From Knoellia remsis (GTDB lineage: Bacteria > Actinomycetota > Actinomycetes > Actinomycetales > Dermatophilaceae): DNA of 36,228 nt. The notes beneath the pieces are model-generated. The model did not search any database. It worked only from the letters and a program-made list of their open reading frames with translations, and had not been told where the DNA came from. Positions 1 to 9,127 of the stretch are shown here, piece by piece (the first letter of the stretch is position 1; each line of letters starts with the position of its first letter). Where the stretch lies: assembly GCF_003002895.1 (NCBI RefSeq), contig NZ_PVTI01000031.1:1-36228 (forward strand). The letters run 5' to 3'. The position numbers and the translations under genes are program-made.

Positions 1-346
1 CGGTCAAGCCGTCAACGGCCTACGACGCGGCAACTCCTTCCTCGCCCACCGCTACCGCCGCCTCGCCCGCCGCATCGGCAAACTCCGCGCGATCGTCGCC
101 GTCAGCAGATCACTCCTGACCATCATCTGGCACCTCCTGACCGACCCGACCCAGAGCTACACCGACCTCGGCGCCGACTACTACGACCGCCACATCGACA
201 CCACACGCCGCACCCAGCGACACGTCCGCGACCTCCAAGCCCTCGGCTACCGCGTCACCCTCGAACCCGTCGCCTGACCAAAACCCCACACACCACCGCG
301 CCACCCGCAGCACTCACCCCTGCCCCCATCACCTTCATTTTCTGGA
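1..346 (+). mobile_element. Right part of an IS110-family insertion sequence
   Basis: The transposase fragment plus about 69 bp of C-rich non-coding DNA before the next gene's stop codon. IS110 elements lack obvious terminal inverted repeats, so the exact right end cannot be placed by eye. It should fall between 278 and about 346 unless it overlaps the SDR 3' end. Confidence 0.5.
2..277 (+). CDS. IS110-family transposase, C-terminal fragment (5' end outside the window)
   Basis: An open frame enters from the left edge and ends at a TGA. Its 91 residues match the C-terminal part of actinobacterial IS110-type (Transposase_20) enzymes: a GNSFLAHRYRR stretch with the serine expected of this family, then the basic RRIGKLRAIVAVSRSLL helix, then a TDLGADYYDRHIDTTRRT stretch and a short tail. 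IS110 transposases use a RuvC-like DEDD domain plus this serine-containing domain. The DEDD part and, in IS110-group elements, the left end encoding the bridge RNA would lie outside the window. The gene converges on the SDR gene about 70 bp downstream. Whether the element is intact cannot be judged from here. Confidence 0.85.
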   Translation, partial: GQAVNGLRRGNSFLAHRYRRLARRIGKLRAIVAVSRSLLTIIWHLLTDPTQSYTDLGADYYDRHIDTTRRTQRHVRDLQALGYRVTLEPVA

Positions 347-1132
347 TCAGTCGGGCGGCGGGAGGGGGCGGAGGCGGAGGTTCTGCATCCCGCCGTCGAC
401 GGCGAGGGCGACACCGGTCGTCGACCCCGACAGGGGCGATGCCAGGTAGGCCACCGCGCCGGCCACCTCGTCGGCCGAGACGAGTCGGCCGTGCGGCTGA
501 CGGGCGTTGAGGGCGGCACGCTCGGCCGCGGGGTCGTCGGCCCGGTCGAGGAGCCGCCCGATCCACGGGGTGTCGGCGGTTCCGGGGCTCACGGCGTTGA
601 CCCGGATGCCCTCGCGGATGTGGTCGGCCGCCATCGCGCGCGTCATCGCGTGCACGGCTCCCTTGCTCGCGGAGTAGAGCACCCGGTCGGGCAGGCCGGC
701 CGTGGCCGCGATCGACCCGGTGTTGACGATGGCGGCGTGTTCGGACCGGCGCAGGTGCGGCAGGGCGGCGCGGGCGACCCGGGCCATGCCCACGACGTTG
801 GCGTCGAGCACCCGGGCCCACTCGTCGTCGGGGTTGTCGGCGACCGTGCCCTGGGCACCGATGCCGGCGTTGTTGACCACGACGTCGAGGCCGCCCCACG
901 TCGCGACAACCTCGCTGATGGCGGCACGGACTGAGGCGTCGTCACCGACGTCGCACCGCACCGCCAGCGTCTGCTCGTCCGCCGGGACCGACGACGGGTC
1001 GAGGTCGAGTGCCGCCACCTTCGCCCCGCGGGCGCGCAGCTCGTCGGCGATCGCCGCGCCGATGCCGGAGGCGCCGCCGGTGACGATGGCGACGAGGCCG
1101 TCGAAGTCACGGATGTCGTTCTGCCGGCTCAC
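347..1132 (-). CDS. SDR-family oxidoreductase, probable 2-keto-3-deoxy-L-fuconate dehydrogenase
   Basis: A 261-residue classical short-chain dehydrogenase. The cofactor motif TGGASGIG is at residues 18-25, NNAG at 87-90, and catalytic Ser140, Tyr153 and Lys157 (YSASK) are present. The start is the GTG at 1132, which overlaps the upstream FAH gene's TGA as GTGA; the longer open frame upstream is non-coding. By analogy with the Xanthomonas pathway it would oxidise 2-keto-3-deoxy-L-fuconate with NAD to the 2,4-diketo acid. This assignment rests on its place between the FAH gene and the divergent fuconate dehydratase gene. SDR specificity cannot be read from sequence alone, so the family is certain and the substrate inferred. 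Confidence 0.85.
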   Translation of the reverse strand: MSRQNDIRDFDGLVAIVTGGASGIGAAIADELRARGAKVAALDLDPSSVPADEQTLAVRCDVGDDASVRAAISEVVATWGGLDVVVNNAGIGAQGTVADNPDDEWARVLDANVVGMARVARAALPHLRRSEHAAIVNTGSIAATAGLPDRVLYSASKGAVHAMTRAMAADHIREGIRVNAVSPGTADTPWIGRLLDRADDPAAERAALNARQPHGRLVSADEVAGAVAYLASPLSGSTTGVALAVDGGMQNLRLRPLPPPD

Positions 1133-1995
1133 GATGCGGCTCCTCCTGCCGTGAGGGATTCGACGAAGACCTGTCGCTGACGCCCGAGTCCCTCGACCTC
1201 GACCTCGCACACGTCACCGGCTGCGAGGTAGGGGAACCGGCCCGAGAGTGCGACACCCTCCGGCGTCCCAGTGAGCACGAGGTCACCGGGCTCGAGCGCC
1301 ATGACCTGGCTGAGGTCGTGGAGCACCGCTCCGACGTCGAAGATCTGGTCCGCGGTCGTCGAGTCCTGACGCGGCTCGCCGTTGACCCAGCTGCGCAGCC
1401 CCAGCGCCTGCGGGTCCAGCTCGTCCGGCGTGACGAGCCAGGGTCCTGCCGGAGTGAACCCGGGGCAGCACTTGCCCTTGCTCCACTGCCCGCCGGAGAT
1501 GTCCAGCTGGAAGGTCCGTTCGGACAGGTCGTTGACGGTGACGAACCCTGCGACGTGACGCACCGCCTCGTCGGGCGACGCGGCATACGACAACCGTTCG
1601 CCGATGACGACTCCGAGCTCGACCTCCCAGTCGGTGCGCGTCGACCCCCGCGGGATCTCGACGTCGTCGTCCGGGCCGCCGAGGGTGCCGGGGTGCTTGA
1701 GGAACACGACCGGCTGCGTCGGCGGCTCAGCGCCCGACTCCGCGGCGTGCGCGGCGTAGTTCATGCCGATGCACACCACGGCGGGCGGGCGCGCCACGGG
1801 CGGCCCGACGCGCAGCTCGTCGGCACCGGCCAGCTCGGGCAGGTCGTCGAGGGCGGCGCGGAGTCGGTCCAGTCCTGCGTCGGCGAAGAAGTCGCCGTCG
1901 AAGTCGGGGGTCACCGGGCGCGCGTCGCACCACCTGTCCGCCCTCTCGACGACGGGAACCTCCTGGCCGCGGGGGCCGAGTCGGGCCAGCTTCAC
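1129..1995 (-). CDS. FAH-family hydrolase, probable 2,4-diketo-3-deoxy-L-fuconate hydrolase
   Basis: A 288-residue fumarylacetoacetate hydrolase-family protein with the [12 protein letters not shown] stretch near residues 75-86, metal ligands in DWEVELG (Glu124, Glu126) and Asp156 in VNDLSER, followed by KGFxPxGPW-like and TGTPEGV motifs. The GTG start at 1995 has an AAGGAG ribosome site about 8 nt upstream on the minus strand. In the non-phosphorylative L-fucose route this enzyme splits the diketo acid into pyruvate and L-lactate. It forms a two-gene operon with the overlapping SDR gene and is transcribed divergently from the dehydratase, which supports the role. Related family members cleave other acylpyruvates, so the exact substrate is inference. 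Confidence 0.85.
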   Translation of the reverse strand: MKLARLGPRGQEVPVVERADRWCDARPVTPDFDGDFFADAGLDRLRAALDDLPELAGADELRVGPPVARPPAVVCIGMNYAAHAAESGAEPPTQPVVFLKHPGTLGGPDDDVEIPRGSTRTDWEVELGVVIGERLSYAASPDEAVRHVAGFVTVNDLSERTFQLDISGGQWSKGKCCPGFTPAGPWLVTPDELDPQALGLRSWVNGEPRQDSTTADQIFDVGAVLHDLSQVMALEPGDLVLTGTPEGVALSGRFPYLAAGDVCEVEVEGLGRQRQVFVESLTAGGAAS

Positions 1996-2040
1996 GATCG
2001 TTCTCCTTCGCCCCGACCTCGTCCGCGAGACCGGTGATTG

Positions 2041-2112
2041 TCGACATCTGCTTGACACACTTTAAAGATCCGATGTTTGATGGCGCAATACCCGTCCGTC
2101 CGCCAGAGGAGG
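2041..2112 (+). promoter_or_regulatory. Divergent promoter region between the FAH gene and fucD
   Basis: An AT-richer island inside the GC-rich divergent gap. TTGACA at 2052-2057 is followed 18 bp later by TTTGAT at 2076-2081, a plausible -35/-10 pair for fucD. A strong AGAGGAGG ribosome site at 2105-2112 lies 8 nt before the GTG start. The AAAGATCCGATG stretch between the boxes could be an operator. No regulator is encoded next to it. Confidence 0.45.
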
Positions 2113-2120
2113 CTGATGTC

Positions 2121-3401
2121 GTGAGCACGATCATCGCGCTGGAGACCCACGACGTCCGTTTCCCCACCTCGCAGACGCTGGATGGCTCGGACGCCATGAA
2201 CCCGGACCCCGACTACTCGGCCGCCTACGTCCGGCTCGTCACCGACGCCGACGACGGTCTCAGCGGGCATGGGTTCGTCTTCACCATCGGCCGCGGCAAC
2301 GACGTCCAGGTCGCGGCCATCGAGGCACTTCGGCCGCACCTGGTCGGCCGCGAGGTCGAGCCCCTCCTCGATGACATGGGCGCCGCGTGGGACCTCCTCG
2401 TCCACGACTCCCAGCTGCGCTGGCTCGGGCCCGAGAAGGGCGTCATGCACATGGCGACGGGTGCCGTCCTCAACGCGCTCTGGGACCTCAAGGCCAAACG
2501 TGCAGGTATGCCGTTGTGGCAGCTGCTCGCGTCGATGTCACCGGAGGAGATCGTCGCCGCGGTCGACTTCCGCTACCTCCGCGACGCGCTCACCGAGGAC
2601 GAGGCACTCGAGCTGCTGCGCGCCGCAGAGTCGGGGCGTGGCGAGCGCACGAAAGCCCTTCTCGCGCAGGGCTACCCGGCATACACGACGACTCCCGGCT
2701 GGCTCGGCTATGACGACGCCAAGCTCGAGCGGCTGAGCAAGGAGGCCGTCGCGGACGGCTTCACCCAGATCAAGCTCAAGGTGGGCAACGACCTCGACGA
2801 GGACCGTCGCCGCCTCGCGCTCGCCCGGCATGCGGTCGGCCCCGACGTGTGCATCGCCATCGACGCCAACCAGCGGTGGGAGGTCGGAGAGGCCGTCGAG
2901 TGGGTGCAGGCGCTGTCCGACGCCGACCTCGCCTGGGTCGAGGAGCCGACCTCTCCCGACGACATCCTCGGTCATGCCGCCATCGCCCGCGCCATCGCGC
3001 CCATCCCGGTCGCGACCGGCGAGCACATGATGAACCGCGTCATGGCCAAGCAGTTCCTCCAGGCGGATGCGCTCCAGGTCCTCCAGATCGACGCGACCCG
3101 CGTCGCCGGGGTCAGCGAGAACCTCGCGATGCTGCTGCTGGCGGCGAAGTTCGGCGTCCGTGTCTGCCCGCACGCCGGGGGAGTCGGTCTCTGCGAGGCC
3201 GCGCAGCACCTCTCGATGTTCGACTTCGTCGCGCTGTCCGGCGAGACAGACGGCCGCTTCATCGAGTACGTCGACCACCTCCACGAGCACTTCGTCACGC
3301 CGGTCCGCATCGAGGACGGGCACTACGTCACCCCCACCGAGCCCGGCGCCGGCACCGAGATGCTCGCCAGCTCGATCACCGAGTACGAGGTCACCGCATG
3401 A
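2121..3401 (+). CDS. fucD: L-fuconate dehydratase (enolase superfamily)
   Basis: A 426-residue mandelate-racemase-type enolase-superfamily dehydratase (EC 4.2.1.68) converting L-fuconate to 2-keto-3-deoxy-L-fuconate. The N-terminus carries the family-specific [17 protein letters not shown] stretch (residues 21-37). With the GTG start at 2121 the key residues fall at Lys218/Lys220 (KLK), Asp248 and Asn250 (DAN), Glu274 (EEP), Glu301 (GEH), Asp324 and His351. To my recollection these are the numbers reported for the characterised Xanthomonas campestris enzyme: metal ligands 248/274/301, Lys220, and the Asp324-His351 dyad. This supports both function and start. It overlaps the next gene by 4 bp (ATGA) and heads the catabolic operon. 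Confidence 0.95.
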   Translation: MSTIIALETHDVRFPTSQTLDGSDAMNPDPDYSAAYVRLVTDADDGLSGHGFVFTIGRGNDVQVAAIEALRPHLVGREVEPLLDDMGAAWDLLVHDSQLRWLGPEKGVMHMATGAVLNALWDLKAKRAGMPLWQLLASMSPEEIVAAVDFRYLRDALTEDEALELLRAAESGRGERTKALLAQGYPAYTTTPGWLGYDDAKLERLSKEAVADGFTQIKLKVGNDLDEDRRRLALARHAVGPDVCIAIDANQRWEVGEAVEWVQALSDADLAWVEEPTSPDDILGHAAIARAIAPIPVATGEHMMNRVMAKQFLQADALQVLQIDATRVAGVSENLAMLLLAAKFGVRVCPHAGGVGLCEAAQHLSMFDFVALSGETDGRFIEYVDHLHEHFVTPVRIEDGHYVTPTEPGAGTEMLASSITEYEVTA

Positions 3402-4393
3402 CCCTGGCCCCGTCGTCGGCGACGCCCGTCCTCGCCCTCGGTGTCGCCCAGCTCGGCAACCTCTTCCACGAGGTGTCCGACGCGGACGCGCGCGCCGTGC
3501 TCGAGTCGGCGTGGGAGGCGGGCATCCGCACGTTCGACACCGCGCCGCACTACGGGCTCGGACTGTCCGAGCGCCGGCTGGGTGCCTTCCTCGGCTCACT
3601 CGATGCCCCCGAGCGCGCGGAGGCGCTCGTGTCGACCAAGGTGGGGCGACTCCTGCGACCGACGCCCGGGCGCAGCGGCGACGACCTCGACTCGGGGTTC
3701 GCCGTGCCGGCCACCCACGAGCGCGTGTGGGACGCCACCGCCGCAGGCATCCGCACCTCCCTCGAGTCCTCGCTCATCCGGCTCGGACTCGACCGCGTCG
3801 ACACGACCTACCTCCATGACCCCGACGAGTACCCCGACCCCGAGGGCTCGATCCGCGGTGGCCTCGCCGCCCTCGACGAGCTCCGCCGCGAAGGGCTCAC
3901 CCGTGTGATCGGCACCGGCAGCAAGTCGGTCGCGGCACTCGCCGACAGCGTCGCCGACGAGCGCTGCACCGCGCTCATGGTGGCCGGCCGCTGGACCGTC
4001 ATCGACCGATCGGCCGGTGCCGAGGTGCTGCCGAGGGCCGCGGACCGCGGGGTCGAGGTCGCCGCCGCCGGGGTCTACAACTCGGGACTGCTGGCCACCG
4101 CGCGTCCCTCCGGTCATTTCGAGTATGCCGCCGCGTCGCCTGCCGTCGTCGCGCTCGCCGAGCGCGTGGCCGGGGTCTGCGAGAGCCACGGCGTCGACCT
4201 GCCGACGGCCGCCCTGCACTTCGCCGCGCGTGGCGAGGGCGTGACCCGGGTCGTCGTGGGAGCCCGCAGCGTCGAGCAGGTTCGGCAGACGCTCGAACGG
4301 TGGAACACGACGGTGCCCGATGCGCTCTGGGAGGACCTCGCCGATGCAGGTGACGTGTCGAGTCTCGCGGGGACCGAGCGGGTGTCGTCGTGA
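3398..4393 (+). CDS. Aldo/keto reductase, probable L-fucose (D-threo-aldose) 1-dehydrogenase
   Basis: A 331-residue aldo/keto reductase with the catalytic tetrad Asp47, Tyr52 (FDTAPHYG), Lys81 (STKVGR) and His140 (YLHDPDEY). The [17 protein letters not shown] segment is typical of the D-threo-aldose 1-dehydrogenase/pyridoxal 4-dehydrogenase branch, which oxidises L-fucose to the 1,5-lactone. It overlaps fucD (ATGA) and the lactonase gene downstream (GTGA), so it is translationally coupled to both. Placed between a fuconate dehydratase and a lactonase, it is the expected first enzyme of the pathway. The family is certain; the sugar specificity comes from context. Confidence 0.88.
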   Translation: MTLAPSSATPVLALGVAQLGNLFHEVSDADARAVLESAWEAGIRTFDTAPHYGLGLSERRLGAFLGSLDAPERAEALVSTKVGRLLRPTPGRSGDDLDSGFAVPATHERVWDATAAGIRTSLESSLIRLGLDRVDTTYLHDPDEYPDPEGSIRGGLAALDELRREGLTRVIGTGSKSVAALADSVADERCTALMVAGRWTVIDRSAGAEVLPRAADRGVEVAAAGVYNSGLLATARPSGHFEYAAASPAVVALAERVAGVCESHGVDLPTAALHFAARGEGVTRVVVGARSVEQVRQTLERWNTTVPDALWEDLADAGDVSSLAGTERVSS

Positions 4394-5259
4394 GGATCGA
4401 CGCGCACCTGCACCTGTGGGACCCCGCGCTGGGCGTCTATGACTGGATCACTCCCGACCTCGGCCCCCTCAACCGCGCGTTCGGTGCCGACGAGGCGCGA
4501 GTCGTGCTGTCCGAGAGCGGGATCGACGGTGCGGTGCTCGTCCAGGCGGCCGACGCGCCGGAGGACACCGAGGCGATGCTCACCGTGGCCGCGGCGAACC
4601 CGTGGGTGTGGGGCGTCGTCGGCTGGCTCGACCTCGAGGACCCTGACGGTGCCGCGCGCACGATCGACGAGTGGTCGGGCGAGCCGCACCTGCGCGGAGT
4701 CCGCCAGCTCGTCCACGACGACCCCCGACCCGACGTGCTCGACCAGCCTCAGGTCCGGCGCACCCTGGCCCGGCTCGCCGACTCCGGGCTGGCGTTCGAC
4801 GTGCCCGACGCCTTCCCGCGTCACCTCGGGCAGGCGGCGTCGATCGCGCGCGAGCTGCCCGAGCTCACCGTCGTCATCGACCACCTCGGCAAGCCGCCGC
4901 GTGGCAGCGACGCCATGGCCGACTGGGAGCGACAGCTGCGCGACGTCGCCTCGTGCGACAACACGGTCGCGAAGGTCTCCGGCCTCGGCCTGGCCGGGGT
5001 CGGCTCCGGCGTCGAGGACCTGCGCGGGGTGTGGGAGGTCGCGCTCGACACGTTCGGCCCGGACCGGCTCATGGTCGGGAGCGACTGGCCCGTCTCGACT
5101 CTGCACGGCACCTACGCCGAGACCGTGGCGGTCCTCGGTGGGCTCGTCGGCGAGCTCAGCCCCACCGAGCAGGAGCAGGTGTGGTGGCGCACCGCACAGC
5201 GCACCTACCGGCTGCTCGTCCCTGCGTCCCCACCGCAGGCCACCTCGGCGGCTCCCTGA
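4390..5259 (+). CDS. Amidohydrolase-family (COG3618) lactonase, probable L-fucono-1,5-lactonase
   Basis: A 289-residue Amidohydro_2-type TIM barrel. The HxH pair is His6/His8 (DAHLHLWDP), a further histidine is in IDHLGKP (His165), and the terminal acid is Asp232 in GSDWPV. This is the signature of sugar-lactone hydrolases such as L-fuconolactonase and L-rhamnono-lactonase. It would hydrolyse the lactone made by the upstream aldo/keto reductase to L-fuconate. The GTG start overlaps the upstream stop by 4 bp. 37 bp separate it from the ABC ATPase gene. Confidence 0.88.
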   Translation: MRIDAHLHLWDPALGVYDWITPDLGPLNRAFGADEARVVLSESGIDGAVLVQAADAPEDTEAMLTVAAANPWVWGVVGWLDLEDPDGAARTIDEWSGEPHLRGVRQLVHDDPRPDVLDQPQVRRTLARLADSGLAFDVPDAFPRHLGQAASIARELPELTVVIDHLGKPPRGSDAMADWERQLRDVASCDNTVAKVSGLGLAGVGSGVEDLRGVWEVALDTFGPDRLMVGSDWPVSTLHGTYAETVAVLGGLVGELSPTEQEQVWWRTAQRTYRLLVPASPPQATSAAP

Positions 5260-5296
5260 CCCCGCCCGCCCACTCGACGATTCCAAGGATGTGATC

Positions 5297-6907
5297 GTGA
5301 ACATGCGACAGGGTGTGGACCCCCTCCTCGTGGCCGATGGGGTGAGCAAGTCCTTCCCCGGCGTCAAGGCGCTCGACGACATGCACGTCGAGCTGCGACA
5401 CGGAGAGGTGCTCGCGCTCGTCGGTGAGAACGGTGCCGGCAAGTCCACGCTCATGAAGCTGCTGTCCGGCATCCACACGGCCGACACGGGGCGGTTCCTC
5501 CTCGACGGGCAGCCGTTCGAGGCGAGCAGCCCGTCGGAGGCGTTGCAGCTCGGGATCAGCATCATCCACCAGGAGTTCAACCTCGTCCCCGACCTCACGG
5601 TCGCGCAGAACCTCTTCCTCGGACGTGAGCCACGCAGGGGGCTGTTCACCTCCGACCGGGCGCTCGAGCGGCAGGCCCGTGAGCTGCTCGACCGGCTCGG
5701 GCTGGTGCTCGACCCATCCACGCGGGTCGGTGACCTCACGGTCGCCAAGCAGCAGATGGTCGAGATCGCCAAGGCCCTCTCGCACGACGCGCGGGTGCTC
5801 ATCATGGACGAGCCGACCGCGGCCCTCAACGATGCCGAAGTCGAGACGCTGCACCAGCTCATCCGGGACTTCGTGAGCCCGCGCACCGGCGTCATCTACA
5901 TCAGTCACCGCATGGATGAGCTGAAGCGGATCAGCGACCGCATCACCGTCATCCGCGACGGCAGCTACATCGACACCCTCGACACCGCGACGACGACGAT
6001 GCCGGAGGTCATCGCACGCATGGTCGGCCGCGCCATCGACACCGATGCCCGACCCGAGAACGTCCGCGAGGACCGGCCCGTCGTGCTCAGTGTCGACGGG
6101 CTCAGCACCAAGGCCCTGCTCGACGACGTCTCCTTCGACCTGCGCGAGGGCGAGATCCTGGGCTTCGCCGGGCTCATGGGCGCCGGCCGCACCGAGGTCG
6201 CCCGTGCTCTCGTCGGAGCCGACCGGTCGACCGGCGGGCGCATCGTCCTGCGCGGACGCGACGTGCAGATCCCGAACCCGGCCAGAGCCGCCGCTCTGGG
6301 CATCGGCTACCTCTCCGAGGACCGCAAGCACCTCGGCCTCCTCCTCGACCAGAGCGTCGCCGACAACGTCGCGCTGGCGTCCTTCGGTGACCGGTTCGCG
6401 CGCGGTGGGTTCGTCGGCGAGAAGGCCGTGCGCCGTGAGGCGGAGCAGGTCGTCACCCGGCTCGCGATCAAGACGCCGTCCGTCGATCGCATGGTCAAGA
6501 ACCTCTCCGGTGGCAACCAGCAGAAGGTCATCATCGGTCGCTGGCTCGTCAAGGACTGCGACATCCTCATCGTCGACGAGCCGACCCGAGGCATCGACGT
6601 CGGCGCCAAGGACGAGATCTACCGCCTGCTCGGCGAGCTCGCCGAGCAGGGCAAGTCGATCATCGTCATCTCGTCCGAGCTGCCCGAGGTGCTGCGCCTC
6701 TCGCACCGAGTCGTCGTCATGAGCGAGGGGTGCGTCACCGGGATCCTCGACCGTGACGACGCCACCCAGGAGAGCGTCATGGAGCTCGCGACCCAGCGCC
6801 ACAGTGCGCCCGCAACCGTCATCGAGGCCGAGGAGCTGGCAGACATGCCCACCGAGGACCCCACCGACACCCCCGCACCCGACCCACGGCAGGCAGGACG
6901 GTCATGA
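5297..6907 (+). CDS. Sugar ABC importer ATPase, CUT2/RbsA type (two fused nucleotide-binding domains)
   Basis: A 536-residue double ABC protein of the ribose/xylose/galactose class. Domain 1 has Walker A GENGAGKST (about residues 43-51) and LTVAKQQM in place of a canonical signature. Domain 2 starts with the degenerate GLMGAGRTE loop typical of RbsA/MglA proteins and carries LSGGNQQK and a clear Walker B (ILIVDEPTRG). The open frame runs far upstream. I chose GTG 5297 because AAGGA at 5285-5289 sits 7 nt before it; GTG 5291 and ATG 5303 are alternatives. It is co-transcribed with the fucose genes and overlaps the permease (ATGA), so it probably energises L-fucose uptake. Confidence 0.92.
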   Translation: MNMRQGVDPLLVADGVSKSFPGVKALDDMHVELRHGEVLALVGENGAGKSTLMKLLSGIHTADTGRFLLDGQPFEASSPSEALQLGISIIHQEFNLVPDLTVAQNLFLGREPRRGLFTSDRALERQARELLDRLGLVLDPSTRVGDLTVAKQQMVEIAKALSHDARVLIMDEPTAALNDAEVETLHQLIRDFVSPRTGVIYISHRMDELKRISDRITVIRDGSYIDTLDTATTTMPEVIARMVGRAIDTDARPENVREDRPVVLSVDGLSTKALLDDVSFDLREGEILGFAGLMGAGRTEVARALVGADRSTGGRIVLRGRDVQIPNPARAAALGIGYLSEDRKHLGLLLDQSVADNVALASFGDRFARGGFVGEKAVRREAEQVVTRLAIKTPSVDRMVKNLSGGNQQKVIIGRWLVKDCDILIVDEPTRGIDVGAKDEIYRLLGELAEQGKSIIVISSELPEVLRLSHRVVVMSEGCVTGILDRDDATQESVMELATQRHSAPATVIEAEELADMPTEDPTDTPAPDPRQAGRS

Positions 6908-7995
6908 CCACCCAGCACACTCCCGACGCGGCGACCGACCCCGCGAGCAACCCGCCGAGTGACGCGGCAACCGCTCCCGGGACCAACTCAACGGCCGCCC
7001 GGCCGGCGTCCGCCACCGCCGAGGGACGCTCCCTCGTCGGCGAGGAGATGCGGGCGCGCCTGCAGCAGCTGCTCGCCTTCGCCAGCCTCGTCGTCATCGG
7101 CGCCTTCTTCGCGATCGCGAGCCCGATCTTCCTCACCTTCGGCAACATCACGAACGTCCTCTTCTCCACCGTCGTCATCGGCCTGCTCGCCCTCGGCACG
7201 ACGTTCGTCATCATCACCGGCGGCATCGACCTCTCCATCGGCACCGGAATGGCGCTGTGCGCCGTCATGTCCGGCACGTTCATCACGACGTGGGGCATTC
7301 CGTGGCCGCTCGGCGTCGTCCTCGCCGTGCTCTTCGGCGGGCTCATCGGCTTCGTCAACGGCGTGAACGTCGCGGGGCTCGGTCTGCCGCCGTTCATCGC
7401 CACCCTCGCCATGATGCTCGTGGCGCAGGGCCTCGCCCTCGTCATCTCCAAGAGCGCGCCGATCTACTTCAGCGACAGCCCCGGCTACACCCAGCTCTCG
7501 ACGGGCAACCTCATCCCGGGGCTGGACGTGCCCAACGCCGTCCTCGTCCTCGCCCTCGCGACGATCGTCGCGGCCGTCCTCCTCGGCCGGACCGTCCTCG
7601 GCCGCTACACCTTCGCCATCGGCAGCAACGAGGAGGCGACGGCCCTCTCCGGCATCAACGTCGGACGCTGGAAGATCGTCATCTACACGCTCGCGGGCCT
7701 CTTCACCGGCCTCGCCGGCGTCATGATCTCGGCCCGTCTCGGTTCGGCCCAGCCCGCGACCGGCATGGGCTACGAGCTGCAGGCCATCGCCGCCGTCGTC
7801 ATCGGCGGCACCTCCCTCGCCGGCGGCAAGGGCTCGATCGTCGGCACCATCATCGGCGCGCTCATCATCTCCGTCATCAACAACGGGCTGCAGCTCATGT
7901 CCATCCCCCAGGAGTGGCAGAACGTCATCCTCGGCGCCGTGATCATCGTCGCCGTCTACGCGGACATGGCCCGCAAGAAGGCCACGGCCACCTGA
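6904..7995 (+). CDS. Sugar ABC importer permease, CUT2/RbsC type
   Basis: A 363-residue polytopic inner-membrane protein. The first ~50 residues are a hydrophilic, T/A/P-rich cytoplasmic extension, longer than in E. coli RbsC. Then follow about ten hydrophobic segments with the BPD_transp_2 hallmarks TTFVIITGGIDLSIG and AVVIGGTSLAGGKGS. It overlaps the ATPase gene by 4 bp and precedes the binding-protein gene by 63 bp. It would form the channel of the probable L-fucose importer. Substrate is inferred from the operon. Confidence 0.92.
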   Translation: MTTQHTPDAATDPASNPPSDAATAPGTNSTAARPASATAEGRSLVGEEMRARLQQLLAFASLVVIGAFFAIASPIFLTFGNITNVLFSTVVIGLLALGTTFVIITGGIDLSIGTGMALCAVMSGTFITTWGIPWPLGVVLAVLFGGLIGFVNGVNVAGLGLPPFIATLAMMLVAQGLALVISKSAPIYFSDSPGYTQLSTGNLIPGLDVPNAVLVLALATIVAAVLLGRTVLGRYTFAIGSNEEATALSGINVGRWKIVIYTLAGLFTGLAGVMISARLGSAQPATGMGYELQAIAAVVIGGTSLAGGKGSIVGTIIGALIISVINNGLQLMSIPQEWQNVILGAVIIVAVYADMARKKATAT

Positions 7996-8058
7996 ACGCC
8001 GCCCCGGGACCGGACCCCACGGCATACGAAACCCACCCCCACCAAGGAGCACGACATC

Positions 8059-9039
8059 ATGATCCGCAACGCACGACTCATGGCCACCGCCACGGCGCTG
8101 GCCCTCGGCCTCGCCGCCTGCGGCTCCGGCGGCGGCAGCAACGACAGCGCAGCAGGTGGCGGCGACGGCGACCAGCCCTACATCGCCATCGTCTCCAAGG
8201 GCTTCCAGCACCAGTTCTGGCAGGCCGTCAAGAAGGGCGCCGAGCAGGAGGCGCAGAAGCAGGGCGCCCGCATCACCTTCGAGGGACCGCCCACCGAGAA
8301 GGACATCGAGCAGCAGATCACGATGCTCACCAACGCGATGGCCAAGCAGCCCGACGCCATCGGTTTCGCCGCCCTGGACTCCAAGGCCGCCGAGGGTCTG
8401 CTCCAGCAGGCCAAGAGCCAGAACATCCCCGTCATCGCCTTCGACTCCGGCGTCGAGTCCGACATCCCGCTCACGACCGCGGCGACCGACAGCAAGAAGG
8501 CCGCCGGTGAGGCCGCGAAGAAGATGGCCGAGCTCATCGGCAACAAGGGCAAGGTCGCCGTCGTCGCGCACGACCAGACCAGCCAGACCGGCAAGGACCG
8601 CCGCGACGGCTTCCTCGAGTGGATGAAGGCCAACGCGCCGGAGATCGAGGTCCTGCCCGTGCAGTACGGCGACGGCGACCAAGCCAAGAGCGCCGACATC
8701 ACCAAGTCGATCCTCGGCGCCAACCCCGACGTCAAGGGCGTCTACGGCACGAACGAGGGCTCGGCCATCGGTGTCGTCAAGGGTCTGGAGGAGTCCGGCA
8801 AGTCCGGCGTCACGGTCGTCGGGTTCGACTCGGGCCAGGCGCAGATCGACGCGATCACGAGCGGTGTCGAGGCCGGTGCCATCACGCAGAACCCCATCGG
8901 GATCGGTGAGGAGGTCGTCAAGGCGGCGATGAAGGCGATAAAGGGCGAGAGCCTGCCGAAGACGATCGACACCGGCTACTTCTGGTACGACAAGTCGAAC
9001 ATCAACGACCCGGAGATCCAGGCCGTCCTCTACAAGTAG
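8059..9039 (+). CDS. Sugar ABC importer substrate-binding lipoprotein, CUT2/RbsB type
   Basis: A 326-residue lipoprotein: signal peptide ending in the lipobox LAAC (Cys21), a Gly/Ser/Asn linker, then a Peripla_BP_4 sugar-binding fold with ALDSKAAEGLLQQAKS, IPVIAFDSGV and VVGFDSG segments. AAGGAG at 8044-8049 lies 9 nt before the ATG. It is the last gene of the fucose operon and is followed by a strong hairpin. It would capture the monosaccharide, probably L-fucose or a related 6-deoxy or C4-epimer sugar, outside the membrane. The ligand cannot be read from sequence. Confidence 0.92.
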   Translation: MIRNARLMATATALALGLAACGSGGGSNDSAAGGGDGDQPYIAIVSKGFQHQFWQAVKKGAEQEAQKQGARITFEGPPTEKDIEQQITMLTNAMAKQPDAIGFAALDSKAAEGLLQQAKSQNIPVIAFDSGVESDIPLTTAATDSKKAAGEAAKKMAELIGNKGKVAVVAHDQTSQTGKDRRDGFLEWMKANAPEIEVLPVQYGDGDQAKSADITKSILGANPDVKGVYGTNEGSAIGVVKGLEESGKSGVTVVGFDSGQAQIDAITSGVEAGAITQNPIGIGEEVVKAAMKAIKGESLPKTIDTGYFWYDKSNINDPEIQAVLYK

Positions 9040-9060
9040 TCCGGACAGCGGGCTTCGTCG

Positions 9061-9100
9061 TCGGTATGCCCCGCGCTCACCCGAGCGCGCGGCATACCGA
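9061..9100 (+). terminator. Hairpin terminator of the fucose operon, built from an inverted GTATGCC pair
   Basis: TCGGTATGCC (9061-9070) pairs perfectly with GGCATACCGA (9091-9100). The inner arms CCGCGCTC/GAGCGCGC extend the stem to 18 positions with a single mismatch around an ACCC loop. No U-tract follows, which is common in high-GC actinobacteria. The stem base is made of the GTATGCC word discussed in the findings. Confidence 0.7.
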
Positions 9101-9112
9101 TGCGGTGGTTCC

Positions 9113-9127
9113 TAGGATGGGCCGGTG
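9113..9127 (+). promoter_or_regulatory. Leaderless promoter of the GlcD-type oxidase gene
   Basis: A TAGGAT -10 box (9113-9118) is followed by exactly 6 nt and the GTG start at 9125, with no ribosome-binding site. This is the TANNNT-N6-GTG arrangement of actinobacterial leaderless transcripts, and it supports the chosen start. Confidence 0.6.
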
